From contig JAJEKV010000004.1 of assembly GCA_021234155.1 (NCBI GenBank), positions 27,858,919 through 27,922,918 on the forward strand: a stretch of DNA of 64,000 bases, read 5' to 3'. Position numbers and translations under genes: made by a program. The notes under the pieces are model-generated. The model saw only the letters and a program-made list of their open reading frames with translations, did no database searches and had not been told where the DNA came from. The DNA is from Isoetes taiwanensis (Eukaryota > Streptophyta > Lycopodiopsida > Isoetales > Isoetaceae). This document shows positions 34,960 to 45,840 of the stretch, piece after piece (the stretch's first letter is position 1; every line of letters begins with the position of its first letter).

Positions 34960-36511
34960 GTAATAAGTATGCTGGAACGCTGTACAGTTGTATAGGACAG
35001 TTTCAATGCCGTCCTGTAGGACACAACTGAGTCCGTGCATCTATAACCTCCTGGAGGTATGACCCCAACAAACCCACTGATGCCGTAGTCAATAACTGAT
35101 GCAACGGCTGGCCAGGCACTAGTAATCGAGCATATCGCTCTCGGATATGAGCAAATGCTGGGCAGATCTGGAGGACATGACATTCATCCTCAATGGCACC
35201 CTGGTGGCAACACTGGCAAACCCTTTGCTCCTGTGCCTCCCGAGCCCAACGTCCTGTTTCGATGCGGAGGCGATGTGCACCCGTGCGAATGGAAGCTATA
35301 AGTCTGCGCTTCTTCATGGGCAGCTGGGTGTACAAAAAATGCATGGTGTGGGCCTCTCGTGAGCCTAGGATTGACTTCTTGTTGATAGTGTGCCGCCTTA
35401 ACATCGCGCCGAGCATCCGCATCCCGTGAGCTTTGCGAAGGAAAGTAGCATCTAGGTGCCTTTTAAGTGCCTTGCGATCTTTCTTTGTCCCGACTGGGCG
35501 ACTCGTTTACCGCACACCCCTGCGTGAGAACCACTGAGCTTGCTTGTCTTTCCAGCAGGATTTCAGGCATTGAGGACCCATCGCCGTGGCCAAAGCAAGG
35601 TTGGGCAAGCGTGTATCAGCCATAGCGACCACCTTCTGGAAGTAAACGATGTGGCGTTCCAATGCAGCCCGTTGAAGGGGCGTAAGCCCTGTCTCCCGGT
35701 AGGATCACGGTATGGGACTTCACCCCAAGGGCCCGTGCCAAGAAGGCCTTCTGCACCTGCTCAAGATCATTCCAGGTGCTAAGGGATATCACCGGACCCC
35801 ACACTTCTGCTCCATACAAAAGGGCTGGTTCGACCAAGGCCCGAAACAGATGTGACTAGTGGCCCCAGGCATACAACTCTGCCTTGTGGCTGTTGTTCTG
35901 CATGGCATATAGTGCCTTCCAACCCGCCGTGACCCGCAACCTGATGGCAGCATCCCAATGGGTGGTAGTTGAGAACTCGATCCCCAAGTACTTGTAGGTC
36001 GGAGCCACCTCTACCTCTTGTCTCTGGTAAGTGAATGAGGTAAGCCTTGGCTGATGGGATGATGCTACCAGCAGCACCCTAGTTTTGGCCAAGTTAACTC
36101 GCATGCCAGTGAATCGGCACTCAAGAACATCCAGGTGACGTTGCATGTCCTCTGGAGTATAGGCCAGGACGTTGACATCGTCAGCATATATGAGTTGCCG
36201 GATTGTGTGATGCATGAGATGGGCACCCGCACCTCCATGCTCAGAGAGCCAATCTTCCAGTTGGTCAATGTATAGGCCAAAGAGTGTGGGGGAGAGGGGG
36301 CAACCCTGACGCACTCCAATACTACTGATTACCGGCTGTCCTGACGATGTGATACGGCCCGAGCATGCCTCGTACAGCCTGTATACTGCATTCTGCAAGT
36401 CAAGGGGGGTCCCCAGCTGCCGCAGTCTATCCCATAGCCTGTCGCAGGGCATGTAGAGTTGAGATTCTCTCCTTTCTGCCAGGGGAAGCCCCGACAGTTC
36501 CAAGACACCAT
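34960..36511 (-). pseudogene. LINE ORF2, endonuclease start fused to RT C-terminal half
   Basis: The ATG at 36509-36511 begins MVSWNCRGFPWQ, the start of an APE-type endonuclease. After about 20 codons it jumps, with frame change, into RT: SIGVRQGCPLSPTLFGLYID, then LIYADDVNVLAYT with the catalytic YADD (~36190), then MRVNLAKTRVLLVAS. The thumb region follows in another frame (LLYGAEVWGP, LEQVQKAFLARALGVKSHT at 35640-35830). The C-terminal Cys-rich motif CQCCHQGAIEDECHVLQICP lies at about 35160-35220. The endonuclease body and RT fingers are deleted. Confidence 0.85.
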
Positions 36512-36526
36512 CCGAAGGCATAGTTC

Positions 36527-38093
36527 CTATTTGCTGGCATTTGATGTGGACGCTCGATGATCTGCCCCAGTTGCATGGGGAGCAGTGTGCCGTGCCTGAG
36601 CAGCAGTTGCAGGAGCAGTTGGAGCGGTGGGAGCAGGAGGTGCAATAGGAGTGCTGGTGGCGGCAGTAGCAGGAGTGGCTTGACGCATTGCATCGGCAAC
36701 CTCAGCAGGCGCCGGCCTAAAGATGCGAAGCTTGCCTCGAACCAGGCCTGCAGCACCCCCGCGACGACGGACGTCCCTGACTTGAGCCAGCTGCTGCCGG
36801 CGGGACTCCTGTTGCAGCGGAGTGAGATCCTGGTCGACATACAAAGCAGTCCCCTTCAATTGCCTACTCTGACGCAGGATGGCCTCACGCACTCGCATGT
36901 CTGCCACCGTGAAGGTGACAACGCGCGGGCGATCTGTGCGTTGAGTCCCAAGGCGGCTTGCTCGAGAAATGTGCACTGTAGTGTGGAATGCCATTCGAGA
37001 TAGGATCTCATCCTGGATGCGCTTGGTGAGATCTTCTCCTGCCTCCTCGGAGAGTCCACGCACCACCACATTATGACGTCGGCGGCTCTGCTCCTGCTGC
37101 TCACTGAGTCGAGGGGCAGCATTAGCTATCCCGGCGCCGGTGATGCACGTCACGGAGGTGTGGGCTGCTCCGCCAAGAAGGGTGGTGTGGTGTGCGAGAT
37201 GAAGCAGGTGGTGTCTGTCTGCCTGTTTGGCGACCTGTGGGTTGTGGGGCATGTGTGCTTGTCTGTCCCCGTGTTGTGGCCTCTGCTGCCTGGAGTCGGG
37301 AGCCTAGCTCCTGTTTGAATCTCTGCTGCTTGGCCAACTCATTCGTGCAGTGCCGTAGTTGTTCATGGACTTCGGCAGGGAGGCCCCTGCCTTGCTGGGC
37401 AATGGCTGCTCTGAGCTCATGTATCTCCCCGATCCCAGGTCTCACCCCCTACTCGGGCGGGGTTCTTAGCTCGCCGGGCCTGGCCTCTCGGGCGGCCGGA
37501 CGCCTCAGATTATGGTGGCATACCCCTCGGCCGACTTTGGGGGGAAATAGTTGCCACTGTATCCTGCTCAACACCCTGCTTGTCACGTGCCATAGTCTCT
37601 ATGGTGGTGAGGAGGGAATCCACGCGAGCACGCAAGTCAGCATGGCCCTGCTTATCCTGTTGCCTCTCAAAGTGGGCCAAGCGAAGCCCGTCTTCTAACT
37701 GCTGCATGCGGGTCTCCATCTCTGTAACCCGTTGCCTTTCCGCTGCCAACTGCCTTTTGAGCACGTGGGATGCTGAGGACTGTATCTCTGCTGCCAGTCC
37801 TGCAATCGAGGTTCTGTTACTCTCGATCTGTTCCTCCAGCTGTTTCATGGCCCTTTCTGTGCCTGTGCTGGGCTTGAGGAGCCTTCATCCATCTCCCGAG
37901 TCAATCTCATAGATTGGGCCTTCGCCCGGGCCTCCCTCCTCATGGAAGAGGTTTCTCCCTTGTCTTTGTTATCTGACCGAGGCCGTTTTCGCGGCGGCCC
38001 CTCCTCCTGGTTCTCCCAAGTGGGCTGGGGCTGGGGCTGGGGAATGTCTCCCTCCAAATGGGGGTCTGGGCAAGGGGCTACAGAGGCGGCCAT
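36527..38093 (-). pseudogene. LINE ORF1, coiled coil plus RNA-binding domain
   Basis: Starts at 38093 with MAASVAPCPDPHLEGD and a basic Arg/Lys stretch. The coiled-coil part at 37510-37848 contains VLKRQLAAERQRVTEMETR. A second coiled-coil-like part at 37122-37445 follows in another frame. The L1-type RRM at 36760-37090 includes HNVVVRGLSEEAGEDL, RPRVVTFTVADMRVREAIL, LKGTALYVDQDLTPLQQESR. An Ala/Pro-rich tail ends at 36527, 16 bases before the ORF2 ATG. L1 ORF1 proteins are trimeric nucleic-acid chaperones. Two or three frameshifts break the frame. Confidence 0.85.
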
Positions 38094-38170
38094 GAGGTTG
38101 TATGGTATGGAAGGGGATTAAAGAGTTTAAGGGGCTATTAAGTATTGAAAGTTGTTTAGAAGTATAAACG

Positions 38171-38250
38171 ATGCCCGCCCTCAGTGGTTGGCACGGGGGG
38201 GTTTGGCGGGGTTTAATCCTGTGGGGGGGAGGTTCGATTCCGGCTACTGT
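38171..38250 (+). other. tRNA-like / SINE-like pol III promoter segment
   Basis: CCTCAGTGGTTGGCACGG at ~38180 resembles a tRNA D-arm with its A-box. GGTTCGATTCC at 38231-38241 is a perfect B-box. The spacing is about 50 bases, with a poly-G-rich stretch between. The acceptor ends do not pair convincingly, so it is a tRNA pseudogene or SINE head rather than a functional tRNA. It lies at the 5' edge of the minus-strand LINE, on the opposite strand. Confidence 0.5.
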
Positions 38251-38321
38251 CGGAATACTCTTGGTATGGGCTTGGTTTGAATAGGCTTTTTGGAATAGGT
38301 TGGAATGGGATTGTGCACAAG

Positions 38322-38405
38322 AACAGAAGAAGAACACAAGGGCGACACACCCAGCGAACACAAGGAAGAAACAGAAGAAGAACACAAGGCGACACACCCA
38401 GCGAA
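38322..38405. repeat. Tandem duplication, period about 48 bp
   Basis: AACAGAAGAAGAACACAAGG followed by CGACACACCCAGCGAA occurs at 38322-38358 and again at 38370-38405, differing by one G. Confidence 0.85.
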
Positions 38406-38465
38406 TTTTGGGTGTTTGAGGATTGGGATACTCTATTGGCGCGCCATGGGTCGCCTTGGTGGGAT

Positions 38466-38700
38466 GTAGAGAGAGAAAGCAAGGTTAGAGAGACAGAGCA
38501 GAGAGGAAGATGGCTAGAGAGAAAGTGGAAAAGGAGGGGAGGAGAGAAAGTGAAAAAGGAGAGAGAGAGTGTGTGTGGAGAGAGTTCTAAGGCTAGAGAG
38601 AGAAAGAGCACAGGGCGCTAGAGAGAGAGTGTGGAGAGAGAAGGCTAGAGAGAGAAGGGGCACATGGCACTAGAGAGAGAAGGAAGAAGATGCTAGAAGA
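38466..38700. repeat. GA-rich polypurine tract
   Basis: About 235 bases composed largely of GAGAGA/GAAAG blocks with recurrent GGCTAGAGAGAGAA units. On the minus strand it is a CT-rich tract upstream of the LINE leader and could be part of its 5' UTR or promoter. No reliable protein is encoded. Confidence 0.8.
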
Positions 38701-38705
38701 TAAAC

Positions 38706-39142
38706 CTGTTTAGAGGTGCCGGAAGTAGTTGTTCGCAGTATTTAAGGCCCATGAAAAATCCAGGCTTGTGTTGATACGAGCAAAGGACTGAGATGGCCAT
38801 CTTAGATTGACCCATTGAACTTGGATGAGATCTGAAGCAGAGAAGGCGGAGATTGGTGAAGTCAGAAAGAAGAAGGGTATAGAATGCCACGACCACGAAG
38901 AAGAAGGCGTAGAGAATTTCTTGGGTTTTCTAATTTTTCCTGGCCCTACGACCAAAAATGAATACAACTGACATGGCACGACACGTGGCATAGCTAGAAA
39001 CGCAAGAAAGTGGGCAGCTCGGGTTAGGCAACCCTGCTAAAAAAAAAAAACGGGCACCTTCATGGTCTTGAAAAATATATAAATTGTTATCCCATCTCAA
39101 CCTATTCAATACATGAGCAAAAACAAAGAGTACTACAGTGTC
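38706..39142. other. Flank between the two LINEs, no gene seen
   Basis: A minus-strand frame of 93 residues (38710-38991) shows no recognisable domain and is not called as a gene. A 12 bp A-run is at 39040. Confidence 0.45.
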
Positions 39143-39239
39143 AAAACTTTTAGTTAAAAATAGGGATCAAGAAGGCGGTCGAATTGGGCGGTTGGGGTTC
39201 TGACGGCGAAACTTTGATCGGTGATATCTCTCTTATCTG

Positions 39240-40511
39240 GTGTCAGATTTTGGCGTGCTTAGGCTCGTTGGAAAGCTTGTTCCGAGCTCTTTTTGGATGG
39301 TATATAGCATTAGCTGTTTTGCATGTGGTTTGTTGCCGCAAACAACTGATTTCCGGACAGGTACGGATGTCATGGCTCCTGCCAGACAGGCTGATGGGGG
39401 ATCGATTGAGCCTCATGGCTTGTGGCTGAAGCCAAGGGAGATGGCGAGGAGGAAGAATCCTCCAGTAAAGGGAAAGGGCACGGGTCTCGGCATGCATGAA
39501 GAGGCGGGGGTTGTAGGAAGTGGCATGCAATTGGTGGCAGAGATGAGGGAGCTCTTGGAATCCCCTTCGGTTGAGAGGTATGTGGATTGCTCTTCCTCTC
39601 AATATAATTCTGAGGCCCCAGTAGATTGTGTTTTGGAGACTCTAGTCTGGATCCCATCAAGCATGCCCCCTTTGGAAACTGGATCTGTGATGCCCTCTTC
39701 CCCTGTGCTTGGGAAGGGATCACTTGCTGGTGATGCGCCCTCTTCTAGGGTGCATGTAGCTGATGTGCCTCCTGGGGTGCCCCTGGATACCTCTCAGGAT
39801 GCCAGGGTGGCAGCCCCAACTCCTGTGCGTCCGGCCTGGCAGAGCAATGACACTGTTGCTCGCATCACTCGGCCGGGGTTTTTAGATTGGATCAAGCGCA
39901 AGGCTCCGGAGTGTAGGACTGCCTGTGTTCAAGAGGCTCTGTAATTTGTGGAGGATCATCACTCTGTTGACCTACATGCAGCTCTTCCAGAGACTCCATG
40001 GATAGATATTGATCATACCAGACATGTTCAGACCATTGAGAATCTAGTTTCATTTGCGGTATTGGGCTACTTCACGGGTTACATATTGGACACGAGGAGG
40101 TTTAGCTCTTGGCTTGCCGGACATCTGAGGCGGATTGGTTTGCCCAGGTATCAGTCTCTGAAATTCCTACCAAATAATTTCTTCATAATCATGTTTGAGG
40201 CTGAGTCTTCCGTGCGGCAATTGGTTAGTCGAGGGGTGGATACTTTGGGTGAATCTTATGTGTTGTATCAGTATTATACTCCGGCAATGTCCACCAGTTC
40301 TTTGACAGCGGTTAAAATCCCGTGTTGGTTCCAGATTCAGGATCTTCCTCCTGATCTGATGGTGCCTGATTTCTTGGTTTCTATGGCTAATGGCCTGGGT
40401 GTATATTTGGCTCATTCTATTGTGCAGGTCCCCAAGATCTGTGTTGCTCTGCCTGCTTTGCAGCCTGTGCCCACTTCTCTTCCAGTGCGTAGTGGTCCCT
40501 TCAGCTTTTGA
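39240..40511 (+). pseudogene. LINE ORF1, unit 1
   Basis: A Gly/Pro-rich N-terminal part (39240-39944) ends SNDTVARITRPGFLDWIKRK...CVQEAL at a TAA (39942-39944). The same frame continues at once with MEDHHSVDLHAALPETPWID and the gag-like core (LVSFAVLGYFTGYILDTRRF, NNFFIIMFEAESSVRQLVSRG, CWFQIQDLPPDLMVPDFLV) to 40511. The core resembles the DUF4283-type RNA-binding domain of plant LINE ORF1. The TAA is shared by the second copy, so it predates the duplication or is inherent to the element. The C-terminal Gly/Arg-rich tail (to ~41117) is frameshifted here but open in unit 2. Confidence 0.8.
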
Positions 40512-41113
40512 ATGGCTCTGAGATCCGGCAGATGTTTCCATCTATTGTGCTACCATCTTACCCTGTTGATGATCCTGCTAGTGCTTGTGATGTGGTAGGG
40601 GTTGCGGGTGCTTATGCAGGGGCCCAGGATTCCTCCTCGTTCCCGAGGCAATGCATGAGGGACTCCGTGGTGCAGTGAGTGGAGTTGGACGAGGTGGCGT
40701 GGTTGGGAGAGGTGGTGTGGGACGAGGCCGGGGCAGGCTTGCTGTTGGCCGCCCATTGGATGGCAGGGCTAGGGGACGTGGTGGCTCAGGGGAGGACTCA
40801 GATGATTTGGTTGTGGCTAGGTCCGAGGGGGGGCTGTGGGAGGGGCTGATGATCCCGGGTGGGGATGTCCCGGTAGCGGTATGTGCTGAGCATGAGGGGG
40901 CTGGAGCAGCCCGGGTGGAGGTAGAGACTAGTGCGACCCATGACTCTATGGAGGTGCCTGGGGGACTTCCAACACGTGTTGGAAGTGGAATCTCAATGAG
41001 CGGTACTGTGGGTCATATTGTCGTGATTAATCCTCCGGCTCTAGATGATGACTCGTGGAGTGGGCTGATGGCCCGGTGGGTAGGCATGTGGGGCTGGACA
41101 CTTCTCCTCCGGG

Positions 41114-44100
41114 ATGAATAGGTCGATCCTTAGTTGGAATGTGCGGGGGTGCGGTCCTCTAGTAGTAAGAGGGCCCGTGTTTCTTTGGCACCGCTAGATT
41201 CGTCCCGATATTGTTTGCATTCGGGGAGCATAAGTGTCACTGGGGGTGATATGTCTAGGCTTATGAATATGGTTGGCGTGCGGTTTGCCTCTATTGCTTC
41301 TTCTTCCGGGCGGACTAGTGGGGGTACTCTTATTGCTTGGAGGATGGATGTGCGGTGTCACGCATCGCAGCAGCATGTGTTTGGTCGGTGGGCAATCATT
41401 AAGTGGTTGGAGGGAGGGCAAGAGTGGGGGGATTGTTAATGTTTATGCCCCTAATCAGCCTTCTCGGTGAGGGTGCTTTATGGGCCACGATTCGAATAAG
41501 TTCGCGAGCCCTTGGTGGGTTGCGTGTGTCGCTTGGTTGTTGTTAGGGGACTTCAATATGGTAGAGCGAGTAGAGGATCGCCTCGGGTTCGGAACCCAGA
41601 TTGTGCATGGGTTTGAGAGGGACAGTGGTCTCGTTTGTTGCAGCATTTGGCCTTGGTTGAGGTACCTGGGGACTTGTCTTTCACCTATTGTAATAGGCGA
41701 TTGGTGCGGGGGGGCGTATGCTAGGCATGACCCGGTGTTATGCTTCTCCATGCGACCGGATGGTGTGCCCTCTTTGGCGCCGTGAGTAACATTTGCTTCT
41801 ACCTCCATTTCTGATCATTACCCTCGGGTTTTATCGGTCGTGGTGCGCTTGCCTCTCGGCCCTCTAGGGCCGGTGTTCCGTTTGAACACCCGCCCGGAGT
41901 TGTGGCTTGATACCTTTTCATCTCCGGAAGGGTATGTGCGGTATGGTGACCGCCTTGGCGAGGGTGAAGCGTTTTGCCAAAGTCTTTGGTAGGCGCGTGT
42001 GCGCAGAGCGCAGGAGTTGCATCGTCTCTATCGGGAGTTGGAGAGGATTCGCGCAGCCTTCCCGATGGCATTAGGGAGAATGCAATGTTGCAGCGTATTG
42101 TTGCTCGGGAGCAGGTTAAAGTCGCGGGAGGCACGTGTGAAGGCAGCCCTTACCGGGTTGAAGGAGGGGACACAAGTTCGTTTGTTCTTCGAGAGCAGCT
42201 AGGCGTGGCGATATAAAGATCTATGCCGCCCCTTGCTTTGCCCGGGATGGCCGGACTTTGGAGGATCCCGCTGATTTGCGAGGTATGTGCATGCCCATTT
42301 CTCGAAGTTTTTGCACAACGACTCTTCCCTATGAGCGGGAGATGCGGGGAGCTTGTTTTGGGGCCGCATTAAGCCATCTATTCTCGCCTCATCACGTGAG
42401 AGCTTGGGCGGTGAGCTCTCGAGAGGATTTAGAGGCGGCATGTATGTACATGGCCAAGGATAAATGTCCGGGCTGGATGGCATCCCCGTGGAGTTCTTTC
42501 GACTTATTGGGAGTGGGCTGGTGAGTCGGTGTACGGGTGTACCTTGAGTTCTTTGCAGATCTTCTCAAATGGATAGGATCTTGAATATCTGCATGCATTT
42601 CCTTGATTCCTAAGGTTAGCGACCTTCTACTATTAATGATTGGAGGCCTATCTCCTTGTTGTCCTCTCAGATATAAGATTATTGCGAAAAGCCCCGGCAG
42701 AGAAGTTGAAGCGGTGTTGACTTCTTCCATTAGTAAGGTGCGATGCTGGTTTGTCCCCAGGAGGAACATTTTGACTAATGTTGCCGTAGCTTATGAGGGC
42801 CTTTATTGGGCCGTAAGAACGTGGCAAGGCATTGCCTATCTTAAGCTTGACTTTGCCAAAGCTTACGATAATGTCCGTGGGGAGTTCTTATCCGCCATGA
42901 TATTAGCGTTGCTATGTGGTCCACGCTTTTTACCATGAAGCCGCATAGGTCAGCGGGCTACGGTGGTGTGCGGGTGAACCCTCCGCCTTTTTCTCCTTAG
43001 GCGGAGGGGTGCGTCGGGGGGGTGCCCTTTGGCGCCGTTTTGTTTACGATTGTGGCGGAGGCACTGTCTCGATTGTTTTTGGTTGCGATGGAGGAGGGAG
43101 TGGTGGATGGGCTTTGGATGCGGGGATGGTAGCTAGCAGATTATTAACGTTTGCCGATGACACTTTCCTCTTCTTGGTGGCGAAAGAGGAATTTGCGAGA
43201 ATGTGAAGGGTTTGCTGGATACTTTCTCCTTGGCCTCGGGCATTCTTCTGAATTGGGGTAAGTGCTCCGCATTATGGGCCCAGCTGACTCCGCCTCCCCC
43301 TTGTTTGGCTCTATTCCCTTGGAAGGTGCTTCCAGGTAATGTGTGTACTAAGCTGTTGGGTATTCCCTTTGGAGGGGATGTTTCCATGGGGAGGGTGTGG
43401 GATGAGATTTTGCAGGGGTTGCAGAAACACCTCAATTGGTGGAAGGGTAGCAAGTTGTCCATGGCAGGTAGAATCACTATTGCCAAGTCAAGACTTGTAG
43501 CACTCATGTGTATCTGAAAGATCTGCGATGCTAGCTCCTGAGGGTAAGATACAGGCTTTGGATAAGATTGTTCGAAATTTTGTGTGGGGCGGGGATGATG
43601 AAGGGGCGGTTGTTAAAGTGGCTTGGTGGAAGTGTCTCCGCCCCCGGGAGGATGGGGGCTTGGCCATTCTGGATTTAGCGCTGCATAGTAAGGTGTTGGT
43701 CTCCAAGTTTGTTTGGAGCATTCTGCAGGATGGAGCATCTTCTCCTGGTGCGGCGCTGTTGTTGCAGTCTCTTCGCCATTGTGTGGCGTTTGGGAAGCCG
43801 TCTGTGCATGTGGAGTTGCCCTGGGCACTGTTGTATGGTCTCCGGCCTTTCCCACATGCATCCCCTTTTCTCACAGGAGTGTTGCGGGCTTGGGATCATG
43901 TGCATGTGCTCTTCCAGCTAGATTATGCCTCAGTTTATCACCACTCTTCTCCTTTCTTGTGGGTTCCTTTACCCCCTGCGCACTTGCCCTTGGCTGCCAC
44001 AATGCATGCTCGAACGCAGGCCCGTTGGAGGCGAGCTGCTGTGCTCACCTTGGAGGATTGGTATTGGGGTGGTCAGCTAGCTTCGTGGGAGTTCTTTCGA

Positions 44101-44456
44101 GCTCGCTTTCACCTGAGGGGCAGTGACCGGGCTATCTGGGAGCACGTGGCGGGGAGTATTCCGCTACACATACCTATAGTCCCTCAGGATGATGTGGTGG
44201 TGCAGGTTTGGAAGGTTCATCCGGATGTTGTGTCTTCTTGCTTTGTGCGGTCTTCTTACCGTGTGCTGGCTATTCATGACACACTGCCCCCTTCAGGCAA
44301 GTGGTCTTTGCAGCTTCCAGGTTCTCGATGGCGCTCGGTTTGGACGTGGACATGGAGCTCACTTCCCCCACCGAAGGTTAGGGTGCTTCTGTGGCAGGTG
44401 GTGCACCGCTGTATCAAGGTGAATGCCCTTGTGAGTCGGTTTAGGCCGGGTGTGAG
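41114..44456 (+). pseudogene. LINE ORF2, unit 1
   Basis: The ATG at 41114 opens MNRSILSWNVRGCG, the APE-like endonuclease start. Endonuclease motifs NVYAPN (~41440) and LLGDFNMVERVEDR (~41543) follow in shifted frames. The RT blocks at 42640-43200 include YLKLDFAKAYDNVR (catalytic Asp, ~42840-42875) and FADD (43150-43161). An in-frame TAG lies at 43134-43136, as in unit 2. The C-terminal part is one clean 316-codon frame from 43528 (IVRNFVWGGDDEGAVVKVAW...) and ends at the duplication junction. Most frame breaks sit where unit 2 has CAG or CTG. Confidence 0.85.
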
Positions 44457-44468
44457 CCCTCTTCTAGG

Positions 44469-45840
44469 GTGCATGTAACTGATGTGCCTCCTGGGGTGCC
44501 CCTGGATACCTCTCAGGATGCCAGGGTGGCAGCCCCAACTCCTGTGCGTCCGGCCTGGCAGAGCAATGACACTGTTGCTCGCATCACTCGGCCGGGGTTT
44601 TTAGATTGGATCAAGCGCAAGGCTCCAGAGTGTAGGACTGCCCGTGTTCAAGAGGCTCTGTAATTTGTGGAGGATCATCACTCTGTTGACCTACATGCAG
44701 CTCTTCCAGAGACTCCATGGATAGATATTGATCATACCAGACATGTTCAGACCATTGAGAATCTAGTTTCATTTGCGGTATTGGGCTACTTCACGGGTTA
44801 CATATTGGACACGAGGAGGTTTAGCTCTTGGCTTGCCGAACATCCGAGGCGGATTGGTTTGCCCAGTGTATCTCGAAATTCCTACCAAATAATTTCTTCA
44901 TAATCATGTTTGAGGTTTGAGTCTTCCGTGCGGCAATTGGTTAGTCGAGGGGTGGATACTTTGGGTGAATCTTATGTGTTGTATCAAGATTATACTCGGC
45001 AATGTCCACCGGTTCTTTGGACAGTGGTTAAAATCCGTGTTGGTTCATTCGGGATCTTCCTCCCGATCCGATGGTGCCCGATTTCTTGGTTTCTATGGCT
45101 AATGGCACGGGTGTATATTTGGCTCATTCTATTGTGCGTGTCCCCAAGATCCGTGTTGCTCTGCTTTGCTGCTGACTGTGCCCACTTCTCTTCCAGTGCG
45201 TAGTGGTCCCTGGCATTTTCTCTTCCGATTGAAGCTTTTGAATGGCTCTGAGATCCGGCGGATGTTTCCATCTATTGTGCTACCATCTGACCATGTTGAT
45301 GATCCTGCTGGTGGTTGTGATGTGGTAGAGGTTGCGGGTGCTTATGCAGGGGCCCGGGATTCCTCTGTTCCTGAGGCAACAGACAGAGGACTCCGTGGTG
45401 CAGTGAGTGGAGTTGGACGAGGTGGCGTGGTTGGGAGAGGTGGTGTGGGACGAGGCCGGGCTGCTTGTTGGCGCCCATTGGATGGCAGGGCTAGGGGACG
45501 TGGTGGCTCAGGGGAGGACTCAGATGATTTGGTTGTGGCTAGGTCTGAGGACAGGGCTGTGGGAGGGGCTGATGATCCTGGTGGGGATGTCCCGGTAGCG
45601 GTATGTGCTGAGCATGAGGGGGCTGGAGCAGCCCGGGTGGAGGTAGAGACTAGTGCGACCCATGACTCTATGGAGGTGCCTGGGGGACTTCCAACACGTG
45701 TTGGAAGTGGAATCTCACGTAGAGCGGCTGTGGGTCATATTGCTGTGATTAATCCTCTGGCTCTAGATGATGACTCTGTGGAGTGGGCTGATGGCCTGGT
45801 GGGTAGGCATGTGGGGCTGGACACTTCTCCTCCGGGATGA
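44469..45840 (+). pseudogene. LINE ORF1, unit 2 (N-terminally cut)
   Basis: Begins inside ORF1 at the duplication join. The TAA (44661-44663) and following MEDHHSVDL are as in unit 1. The gag-like core is frameshifted near 44860-45160. The C-terminal segment 45166-45840 is open: LKLLNGSEIRRMF, then a Gly/Arg-rich tail (GVGRGGVVGRGGVGRGR), probably nucleic-acid binding. It ends ...SPPG with a TGA that overlaps the ORF2 start codon as ATGA (45837-45840). Confidence 0.8.

Larger units (their letters stand above)
34812..38272 (-). mobile_element. L1-like LINE with internal deletion, minus strand
   Basis: Reading right to left: a pyrimidine-rich leader, an ORF1 with coiled coil and RRM-type RNA-binding domain (38093 to 36527), then the first residues of an endonuclease, the C-terminal half of a reverse transcriptase and a Cys/His knuckle (36511 to ~34960). 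The 3' end (plus strand 34818-34835) is a short (ATAAGA)n array, that is (TCTTAT)n in the element sense, a microsatellite tail rather than poly(A). About 2 kb of endonuclease and RT is missing at ~36455. It is a dead copy. Confidence 0.85.

Noticed and set aside
36557-37003. 148-codon plus-strand frame
   Set aside because: Shadow of the minus-strand LINE ORF1, whose RRM motifs are clear.
37192-37912. Plus-strand frames of 168 and 110 codons
   Set aside because: Antisense shadows of the LINE ORF1 coiled-coil region, low-complexity Cys/Ser-rich translations.
38171-38250. Functional tRNA gene
   Set aside because: A- and B-box-like sequences are present, but acceptor and anticodon stems do not pair.
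38277-38621. 114-codon frame rich in Arg/Glu
   Set aside because: Produced by the GA-rich tract and a tandem duplication. No protein features.
43488-43874. Minus-strand frame inside LINE ORF2, repeated at 48274-48738
   Set aside because: Antisense of a well-supported ORF2 C-terminal frame. Duplication of the locus explains its repetition.
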